This document shows, in pieces, positions 1 through 4,953 of a stretch of DNA of 8,943 nucleotides. The stretch is from Deltaproteobacteria bacterium UBA2385 (GTDB lineage: Bacteria > Myxococcota_A > UBA796 > UBA2385): assembly GCA_002343455.1 (NCBI GenBank), contig DDSR01000361.1, forward strand, positions 1 through 8,943, given 5' to 3'. The first letter of the stretch is position 1. Each line of letters starts with the position of its first letter. Below the pieces are notes generated by a model. That model did no database searches. It was not told the DNA's origin and saw nothing but the letters and a program-made list of their open reading frames with translations. A program made the translations under genes and the position numbers.

Positions 1-56
1 GCGGTCGGAGCTGTTTCTGGATAGAGTGGGAGCCTTCCCTGCCGGACCGGACGCCC

Positions 57-812
57 ATGGCCGCCCCAGCCGCCCCGTCACCCCGCCGCCCCCTGGTCCG
101 CCGGCCATCGGTCGGGGCCTGTTTTGCGGCCATTCGGGCGCCCGAGCTCTACCGCAACTTCGCCATCCACCTCTTCGTGATGTTCCCGGCGGCCTTGCTG
201 ATGTCGTGGATCGGCGCGCGGCTGGACCTCGCCCTCGGCATCGCCCCCCTGGGGGTCCTGCCCGTCCGCCTCGCCCTCGGCATGCTCTCCGTGGCGACCG
301 GCGGCGTCTGGGTCTGGTACGTCTACGGCTACCTCTACCTCTCCGGGGGGGGCTCTCCCGGCACCCACGTCGACGGCGGCCCCACCGCCATGGTCGACAC
401 CGGGCCCTACACCATGCTGCGGCACCCCAGCGTGCTCGGCAAGCTGCTCGGCGTCATCGGGCTGGGCATCGCCTGGGGCTCCGTCACCTTCCTGCTGGGC
501 TTCGTTCCGGTGCTGGTGGTCTACAGCCTCATCACCAACCGCTACCTGCAGGAGCGCTTCTGCGACGAGCGCTTCGGGGCCCGCTACGACGCCTATCGCA
601 AGGTGGTGCCCATGCTGCTTCCTCGGCCCGCGGGGATCCGGCGGTGGCTGAGGGGTGAGGCCGCCCTCGGCGAGGCCGACGAGGCCCTGCCCCTGCCCGC
701 CCAGCAGCACCCGCCGGGCGTGTCCGGCGAGCTCCGCTGGTACCTGGTGGGGCTGGTGGGCTTGATCGGGGTGTTTGCCGCGGCCTTGGCGGTGGCGCTG
801 GCGTCGCGCTGA
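57..812 (+). CDS. Isoprenylcysteine carboxyl methyltransferase-type (ICMT/PEMT-like) membrane methyltransferase
   Basis: The 251-residue product is a predicted integral-membrane methyltransferase of the isoprenylcysteine carboxyl methyltransferase/phospholipid methyltransferase superfamily. Hydrophobic segments lie at about residues 35-53, 63-96, 128-158 and 228-249. The family signature is visible: VDTGPYTMLRHPSVLG at residues 113-128 (GPY and RHP are the SAM-binding core), then E166 and the RFGARYDAYRKVVPMLLPR stretch at 172-190, which matches the conserved E...RFG..Y..Y...VP motif. Known members methylate small lipophilic or prenylated substrates with S-adenosylmethionine at the inner membrane; the substrate here cannot be told. 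The C-terminal segment (residues 200-251), a polar linker plus one extra membrane helix, lies beyond the usual catalytic end. ATG 57 is the only normal start codon in this frame within the window. The frame stays open to base 3, so a start further upstream cannot be excluded. A hairpin follows about 20 bp after the stop, and no gene is coupled to it downstream. Confidence 0.85.
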   Translation: MAAPAAPSPRRPLVRRPSVGACFAAIRAPELYRNFAIHLFVMFPAALLMSWIGARLDLALGIAPLGVLPVRLALGMLSVATGGVWVWYVYGYLYLSGGGSPGTHVDGGPTAMVDTGPYTMLRHPSVLGKLLGVIGLGIAWGSVTFLLGFVPVLVVYSLITNRYLQERFCDERFGARYDAYRKVVPMLLPRPAGIRRWLRGEAALGEADEALPLPAQQHPPGVSGELRWYLVGLVGLIGVFAAALAVALASR

Positions 813-831
813 TATTGCCGATCTCCGTTGG

Positions 832-865
832 GGCCGGGCGGCTACCCGGTCACCAGGGCGTCTGG
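832..865 (+). terminator. Possible transcription terminator hairpins after the methyltransferase gene
   Basis: Two adjacent inverted repeats begin 19 bp after the stop at 812. The first pairs 832-838 with 845-851 (CCGGG/CCCGG core, seven pairs including one G-U, six-base loop). The second pairs CCAG 853-856 with CTGG 862-865. There is no clear T tract, so this is only a candidate terminator, a weakness that is common in very G+C-rich genomes. Confidence 0.3.
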
Positions 866-1316
866 CAAATGGGAAAGGAGTCAGGTCGTTACAATTCCGC
901 CCGCGCCTCGCCCGCCCGGTTTCGACTCGGAGTAGCCTTCGCCTGGGGTGCATCAACCGCGTAGGACCCGATCTCGCCATCGCCCGCCGGTCCTCCCGGA
1001 CCTCGAAATTGAGTAGTCGTGGGAGCCACCAAGTGCCCTATGCACGAAAAACAGATTGCGTCTGTGTGCGTCCGATCCGCGTCCGATCCGGCGTCAGGTA
1101 TAGCCCTTTGCCAGTCTCATGAATCAACCCCTCACCAGCCGCGCTGCCCCTCGCCCGCGCGCCCATCCTGGATCTCCTCCCTGTGCTGCCTCCGCTGAAG
1201 CGTGACGCTCTCACCAGCCATCGAGGAAAGCGGCACCAGGAGAGAGCATGCCCCGCCGATCCCGCGGTGAGGCTCCACGCTCGCGGCCAGAACCTGCGGC
1301 CCCACGGTCGCCGGGC
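866..1316. other. Intergenic region without a recognisable gene
   Basis: I find no convincing coding sequence on either strand here. The open frames present have arginine/proline-rich compositions typical of chance frames in G+C-rich DNA and match no family I know. The segment around 1020-1120 is less G+C-rich than the flanking genes and contains the 11-bp tandem repeat at 1069-1090. A short ATG frame at 1119 (28 codons) lacks a convincing ribosome-binding site or any family resemblance. Confidence 0.6.
1069..1090. repeat. 11-bp perfect tandem direct repeat (CGTCCGATCCG x2)
   Basis: The unit CGTCCGATCCG occurs at 1069-1079 and again immediately at 1080-1090. One helical turn of spacing (11 bp) would put two copies of a binding site on the same DNA face, so a regulator site is possible. 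No gene starts directly downstream, and replication slippage would explain it equally well. Confidence 0.6.
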
Positions 1317-1502
1317 CTACTCCACGCAGTCGCCGTACCCGTAGAGGCTCGCCTCGTCCGAGCACTCCGCCTTGTAGGACTCGAGGTTGGCCGTCCCGTC
1401 GTCCTCGTCGGACTGGCAGGCCTGGGCGGGCGTCAGCGTGCCGAAACCACCAACGGCCTGGCCCTCTGATGCACCGGATCGGTGACGCCTTTTCGGCTGG
1501 CG
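1317..1502 (-). pseudogene. Start-less remnant: C-terminal end of a cysteine-containing, acidic protein
   Basis: On the minus strand the frame ending in TAG at 1319-1317 is open for 61 codons back to an in-frame TAA at 1505-1503, yet it contains no ATG, GTG or TTG. From about 1442 its translation looks like real protein rather than a chance frame: GTLTPAQACQSDEDDGTANL, then ESYKAECSDEASLYGYGDCVE and stop. It has balanced acidic, aromatic and small residues and three cysteines, which is quite unlike the Arg/Pro/Gly-rich frames around it. I read it as the 3' end of a decayed gene, perhaps for a secreted or lipoprotein-type cysteine-containing protein, whose 5' part has been lost or frameshifted. 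I do not recognise the family. A functional short peptide is unlikely without a start codon, but an unusual start such as CTG (codon at 1436-1434) cannot be excluded. Confidence 0.35.
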
Positions 1503-1527
1503 TTACCCCAGGGTTACCAAATCCTGG
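1483..1527. repeat. Two inverted repeats downstream of selC
   Basis: Bases 1483-1489 pair with 1499-1505 (TGACGCC/GGCGTTA, seven pairs including one G-U, nine-base loop). CCAGG at 1508-1512 pairs with CCTGG at 1523-1527 around a ten-base loop. They lie 56-101 bp beyond the 3' end of the minus-strand tRNA-Sec gene and could fold in its transcript as a processing or termination structure. No T-rich tail follows in either direction, so the role is uncertain. Confidence 0.3.
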
Positions 1528-1583
1528 CATCGTCGCGGCGCTCGCCTCTACGATGCGCCTACCGTCTATCTCCTCTCCCCAAG

Positions 1584-1683
1584 TGGCGGCGGGTGATGGG
1601 AGTCGAACCCACCGAGCGACGCCTCTCGACGTGCCCCACCGATTTTGAAGACCGGGGCCGGCACCAGCCTGACACCACCCGCC
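1584..1683 (-). tRNA. selC: tRNA-Sec (selenocysteine tRNA, anticodon UCA)
   Basis: On the minus strand, bases 1683-1584 fold as a bacterial selenocysteine tRNA of 100 nt including an encoded CCA. The acceptor stem is 8 bp (GGCGGGTG, 1683-1676, with CACCCGCC, 1595-1588), followed by discriminator G1587 and CCA at 1586-1584. The T arm has a 5-bp stem (GTGGG 1612-1608 / CCCAT 1600-1596) and loop TTCGACT, giving the 8+5 domain typical of bacterial tRNA-Sec. The anticodon stem CCGGT/ATCGG (1655-1651/1643-1639) encloses the loop CTTCAAA, so the anticodon is UCA (1648-1646), which reads UGA. A long variable arm lies between (about 1636-1614; GGGC-ACG pairing with CGT-C-GCTC). The D arm (CAGGC/GCCGG around a four-base TGGT loop) has one A-G mismatch. 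Serylated by seryl-tRNA synthetase and converted by SelA, it is delivered by SelB to recoded UGA codons. No selA, selB or selD lies in the window. Confidence 0.93.
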
Positions 1684-1754
1684 ATCGCCGGCCTAACCGG
1701 CTTGCCCGGCGCTGCCTCCTTTCCCGGCACCCCGAAGCCGGATACCCCACAGGC
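1684..1754. promoter_or_regulatory. Divergent intergenic region between selC and the PilZ-like gene, with two inverted repeats
   Basis: These 71 bp must hold the upstream signals of the minus-strand tRNA-Sec gene and those of the plus-strand gene at 1755. Two inverted repeats are present: GCCGG 1687-1691 with CCGGC 1697-1701 (five-base loop), and CCGGC 1724-1728 with GCCGG 1737-1741 (eight-base loop). They share the arm GCCGG, so they could also be paired operator half-sites. I see no recognisable -35/-10 pair on either strand. Confidence 0.3.
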
Positions 1755-2759
1755 ATGCCGCGACGCCCTCCGCTCACCCTGCACCTCCAGACGCCTCGGG
1801 GCGAGCTGATGGGCGAGGCGCGGCTGCTGGAGCGGTACCGGATCAGCTTCGAGCTCTCCGCCCCCCTTCGGCCGGGGGATGCGGCCGACTTCCGCGTAGC
1901 CCTGCCCGCCCCCGACCGCGGCCCTCAGCTCTACGTTCACGGCTCGCTGCGCATCCTGCGCATCCTCGACGCCCACCCCGACGCGCCCTCGCTCTTCAGC
2001 GCGGAGATCCTGCAGATCCGGTCCGAGGACCGCAGCGATCTGGAAGCCTGGCTGGCCACCTGGGCGACGGAGTCCGGGCGGCGATTCGAGGCGATGACGG
2101 GCTCGAGCGAGTGGGAGCCCGAGGTGGACGTGTCCGAGAGCTCGCGGGGCTGGACCGACGCGCTGGACTCCAGCAAGCTGCCTCAGGGGAGCATGGGGCC
2201 GACGGTCTCGGGCTTCTCGACTGCGGCGCCGGCCTCGGACGGGCCCATCGAGCCTCGCCTGGCCGGGCGGGAGGCGATCCGTACGGCGCTCCGCCGGGGC
2301 CTGCCGGGGCGCGGCAGCCGGGCTGGGCGGTCGGACACGCCCCCGACCCGCGGGACGCGACGAAGCTCCTGGCTGGTGCCCAGCCGGGAGCGGGCTCGCA
2401 GACAGATCGGCGCATGGATGCAGGACTTCGCGATGCAAGAGCCGGTCGAGGTCCTGGCGGAGCCCGAGGTGACTGTGGACCCCGCCTCCAACCCCGCTCG
2501 GATCGTGGTGGTGTGGAGGACGCTGGAGCGGTACCAGGCGGACTACAGCACCTACATCTGTTCGCGCGGCCTGTTCGTCATCACCTCGGTGACGCTGAGC
2601 CGGGACACGCCGGTGGTCATCGTCATGGTGAAGCCGGATGGGGCCTCGGTACAGTGCGGTGGTCGGGTGGTGGCGCCGATGCCGACCGGGCTGGGGCTGG
2701 CCGTCGACCTGGACGAATCCCAGCTTCAGGTGTTGGCTTCGACCGCCTCGGGCGCCTGA
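1755..2759 (+). CDS. Two-module PilZ-like (TIGR02266-type) protein
   Basis: The 334-residue product has two beta-rich modules joined by a low-complexity Ser/Arg/Gly/Pro linker (about residues 105-210). The C-terminal module (about 250-328) matches the TIGR02266 pattern of PilZ-like domains common in myxobacteria: Y-STYICSRGLFVITSV, then TPVVIVMVKPDG, GGRVVAPMPTGLGLAVDL. The N-terminal module (about 8-100) has the same plan: ERYRISFELSAPLRPGD, then LYVHGSLRILRI, FSAEILQI, and a closing helix EDRSDLEAWLATW. PilZ domains bind cyclic di-GMP through an RxxxR and a (D/N)xSxxG motif. Here the second is only partly present (CSRG, 269-272) and no clear RxxxR precedes either module, so binding is doubtful. 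No signal peptide or membrane segment is seen, so it is probably cytoplasmic. The frame stays open back to 1482, but that part runs antisense through selC, so ATG 1755 is preferred. Its Shine-Dalgarno is poor, and ATG 1809 is an alternative. The 3' end overlaps the Nudix gene tail-to-tail by 34 bp. Confidence 0.7.
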   Translation: MPRRPPLTLHLQTPRGELMGEARLLERYRISFELSAPLRPGDAADFRVALPAPDRGPQLYVHGSLRILRILDAHPDAPSLFSAEILQIRSEDRSDLEAWLATWATESGRRFEAMTGSSEWEPEVDVSESSRGWTDALDSSKLPQGSMGPTVSGFSTAAPASDGPIEPRLAGREAIRTALRRGLPGRGSRAGRSDTPPTRGTRRSSWLVPSRERARRQIGAWMQDFAMQEPVEVLAEPEVTVDPASNPARIVVVWRTLERYQADYSTYICSRGLFVITSVTLSRDTPVVIVMVKPDGASVQCGGRVVAPMPTGLGLAVDLDESQLQVLASTASGA

Positions 2760-3535
2760 CGTCGCACGCTGTGCCAGCAGCCGCCCCGCAGGACGAGCCG
2801 GGTGACATCGGCCGCCGGGTGGGGGTCGGGGTGCAGCTCGTCGCCGGGGAGGATGATCGCCGGTCCTTCGGAGTCGCTCAGATCGAGGCGCAGGTGCGGC
2901 TGGATTGCACGGACCTGGCGGCCGGCGGCGTCTGTCCAGATGGCGTCGACGCTGGCAAAGGGCGCCAGCTCTTCGAGGGTGCGGAAGGTGGGGGGGGCCA
3001 GGGGTAGCTGGCCTTGTCGGTGCAGCTGGAGGGCGGCGGCCGGGGTGTGCCAGGCGATCGCCGTGGTTTCTGTCCCATCCGGCTTGGCCTCTGTCCGCAG
3101 CTCCTGCGGCAGACGGGCCAGGAGGAAGCGTGTGTCGTAGCGGCGGGGCTCCTGCTCGGGCGTCACCCACCACGACCAGAGGCGAAAGAGGTCCACATCG
3201 ACCACCGCCTCGTGGATCCGGTCCAGGCCGGACCTCCCGCTGAGGAGCTCGGCGCGGTGCAGCTCGCCGAGGGGGTGAGGACCCAGCCACAGCCCGGCCT
3301 CCTCGAAGCACTCCCGGGCGGCGGCGACGATGTAGGCCCGAAGCTCGCTCTCGCGGGCGCTGGGGTGACCGATGGCGGGCGCGATGCCATCGGACTCGTC
3401 CACCCGGCCCCCCGGAAAGACCCAGGCGTCGGGGAAGAAGCCCATGCTGCGGGCCCGGCGGACCAGCAGGATCTCGGGGCCCTGCGCTCCGGCTCGCAGG
3501 AGCAGGACGGTGGAGGCGGCGCGGGGCAGGCTCAT
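2726..3535 (-). CDS. Nudix hydrolase (NUDT19/CoA-diphosphatase-like branch)
   Basis: The 269-residue protein is a Nudix hydrolase. Nudix enzymes cleave nucleoside diphosphates linked to another moiety using Mg2+ or Mn2+. After a first beta strand (ASTVLLLR, 7-14) come ILLVRRARSMGFFPDAWVFPGGRVD (22-46) and the catalytic helix AARECFEEAGL (72-82), giving the RE-x-x-EE-x-G core with E75, E78 and E79. Between the FPGG turn (40-43) and RECFEEAG (74-81) lie about 30 residues, more than the canonical GX5EX7REUXEEXGU spacing. NUDT19/RP2-type proteins have such an insert within the Nudix box, so that subgroup fits best; the substrate (CoA derivatives or another) is not determined. The region 100-185 resembles the same branch (WSWWVTPEQEPRRYDTRFLLARLP). 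ATG 3535 overlaps the TGA of the upstream HD-GYP-type gene (ATGA), and no good Shine-Dalgarno is visible, indicating translational coupling as the last gene of the operon. It ends in TGA inside the 3' end of the convergent PilZ-like gene. Confidence 0.87.
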   Translation of the reverse strand: MSLPRAASTVLLLRAGAQGPEILLVRRARSMGFFPDAWVFPGGRVDESDGIAPAIGHPSARESELRAYIVAAARECFEEAGLWLGPHPLGELHRAELLSGRSGLDRIHEAVVDVDLFRLWSWWVTPEQEPRRYDTRFLLARLPQELRTEAKPDGTETTAIAWHTPAAALQLHRQGQLPLAPPTFRTLEELAPFASVDAIWTDAAGRQVRAIQPHLRLDLSDSEGPAIILPGDELHPDPHPAADVTRLVLRGGCWHSVRRQAPEAVEANT

Positions 3536-4953
3536 ACGGACGGCGTCCGGTCGCTGCAGAGGATCTCGCTGATCGCTGGCCCCAGGCGCCCCTGCGCGTC
3601 TCGCTGGCCGAGGTCGATCGTCTGCCCGGCCTGCTCTCCGCCGATCAAGCGGACGACGGGGAGCTGATCGACGCCGCGAGGGCGGACGACCGCCGCGAGC
3701 TGGCCCGTGGAGAGGCGGACGGCGCAGGCCTCGGGGAACTCGCCCAGGACCGCGCAGAGCTCGGCGATGATGGTCTGGTCGTAGGTGCGCCCGCCGCTTG
3801 ACGCCAGCTGGGCGAGGGCTTGGGGGACGGCGAGGCCCCTTCGCCAGGCGGTGGTCGAGGTGAGCGCGTCGAAGGTGTCGCAGACGGCGGCGATTCGACT
3901 GTAGAGGTGGAGCTTGGGCCAGTAGAGGACATCGGGGTAGCCGTCGCGGTTGATGCCGAGGTGGTGCTCCATGGCCACCAGCACCCTGCGGCGGAGCCCG
4001 ACGTCGACCGCGCGCTCATTGAGGTGGACGCGGACCGTCTCCATCGGGTGCAGGTGCAGGAGCGCGCTCTCGGAGGGGGTGAACTCCCGGCCCGCGCGAC
4101 GAACCTCGACGGGGATCAGGGTCAGACCCACGTCCATGCTGGCGACCGCCCGCGCCAGCTCGGTGAGCGGTGAGCCCGTCAGCCCCAGGCGCGCCCCCAG
4201 CGCGATGGCGAGGACGGTGATGTTGGCGACGTGGCGGGCTTCGTAGGTGAAGGTGCTGCCCACGCTGAGCAGGGTGGGGACCGCCGCGAGGGCCAGCGGG
4301 AGGTCCCGGCTGAGCTGCTCGCAGCTGCGGCCGATGGTGTTGAGCGTACCGGGCCGTGGCCCCTGCGTGAGCAGGTCTTCGGTGGCCGTCGCCAGCTCAA
4401 GGTAGGCCAGCAGCAGGCTCTCGGCCCGATCGGCCCGATCGGCCTGGCTGCTGGGGGCGGCTGCCGACTCCGATCCGGTCGTCAGCTGAAGGTGCCCCGC
4501 GCCCGCCCCGGCCAGCGCCCGGTTGACGGCCTCGCGCGCCTGGGTCGCCCCCAGGTCCTCGACCAGGCCGCACTGCTGGATGAGGAGCTGCATCTGCTCC
4601 AAGGTGACGGGCCCGCCGATTCGGAGGGCGCTGGAGCCCCGACGCCGCATCCAGGGCAGCAGCTCGCGCAGCGAGGGGTGCTGGACCGGGTCGATGTCGG
4701 CGAGCTCGCCCTCGACCCGCACGCCGTCGGACTCCAGGTGGAGCTCGACCGCGCCGAGGAGGTCGTGGATCTCGCTGAGCGCGTCGGCGATTCCCCGGTA
4801 CGAGGCGTCCAGGGAGGGGTGGTCGAAGGGGAAGGTCTTGAGGGAGTGGACCAGCCCGGCCAGCCGGAGGCCGCTGCGACGCGCGGACTCGAGGACCTTC
4901 TCGTGGGTCGCCGGGTCCATCGCCGCCTGGTGCCGCGTTCGGTGTTCACTCAT
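3532..4953 (-). CDS. HD-GYP-type protein with a substituted HD motif and an extra N-terminal domain
   Basis: The 473-residue protein has an N-terminal domain (about 15-150) and a C-terminal HD-GYP-type domain (about 230-435). HD-GYP enzymes hydrolyse cyclic di-GMP at a two- or three-metal site. Recognisable here are H241 (YEARHVANI), H302-P303, EHH at 329-331, the signature NRDGYP at 335-340, D359 in SRIAAVCDTFDALTS (352-366), and the closing PEACAVRLSTGQLAAVVRP (407-425). The normal HD-x-GK is replaced by MDVGL (273-277): the metal-ligand His is Met and the Lys is Leu. Catalysis is therefore probably lost or altered, while the fold is well kept. The N-terminal part (FPFDHPSLDASYRGIADALS, then a short beta strand pair VELHLESDGVRVEGE and PVTLEQMQLLIQ) resembles the start of the HEAT protein encoded upstream. 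ATG 4953 overlaps the HEAT gene by 8 bp and has AGGAG at 4964-4960. No membrane segment is seen. Confidence 0.82.
   Translation of the reverse strand: MSEHRTRHQAAMDPATHEKVLESARRSGLRLAGLVHSLKTFPFDHPSLDASYRGIADALSEIHDLLGAVELHLESDGVRVEGELADIDPVQHPSLRELLPWMRRRGSSALRIGGPVTLEQMQLLIQQCGLVEDLGATQAREAVNRALAGAGAGHLQLTTGSESAAAPSSQADRADRAESLLLAYLELATATEDLLTQGPRPGTLNTIGRSCEQLSRDLPLALAAVPTLLSVGSTFTYEARHVANITVLAIALGARLGLTGSPLTELARAVASMDVGLTLIPVEVRRAGREFTPSESALLHLHPMETVRVHLNERAVDVGLRRRVLVAMEHHLGINRDGYPDVLYWPKLHLYSRIAAVCDTFDALTSTTAWRRGLAVPQALAQLASSGGRTYDQTIIAELCAVLGEFPEACAVRLSTGQLAAVVRPRGVDQLPVVRLIGGEQAGQTIDLGQRDAQGRLGPAISEILCSDRTPSV
4421..4444. repeat. Short 9-bp tandem repeat inside the HD-GYP-type gene
   Basis: TCGGCCCGA is repeated 2.7 times at 4421-4444. 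On the coding (minus) strand it encodes the ADRADRAES stretch in the linker between the N-terminal domain and the HD-GYP region. The unit is a multiple of three, so copy-number changes would lengthen the linker without shifting the frame. Confidence 0.6.

Noticed and set aside
810..812. TGA stops of window genes as possible selenocysteine codons
   Set aside because: I read past the TGA stops: downstream frames are non-coding or antisense to a neighbouring gene, with no conserved motif continuing, so they are ordinary stops.
78..980. Minus-strand 300-codon frame over the methyltransferase gene
   Set aside because: It is antisense to a gene with clear family motifs and has a histidine/glycine/glutamine-rich chance composition.
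1119..1205. 28-codon plus-strand ORF starting ATG 1119
   Set aside because: It is Pro/Ala/Arg-rich with no good ribosome-binding site and no resemblance to a known small protein.
1132..1530. 132-codon minus-strand ORF at the remnant locus
   Set aside because: It has a real ATG, but its Arg/Gly-rich composition is that of a chance frame; the protein-like signal is in a different phase (1317-1502).
1482..1754. N-terminal extension of the PilZ-like gene (in-frame from ATG 1482)
   Set aside because: It runs antisense through the whole tRNA-Sec gene, and its translation lacks any domain; ATG 1755 precedes the first recognisable module.
1566..3311. 581-codon minus-strand open frame
   Set aside because: It has Arg/Pro/Gly-rich composition, crosses selC and lies over the PilZ-like and Nudix genes; it is a shadow frame.
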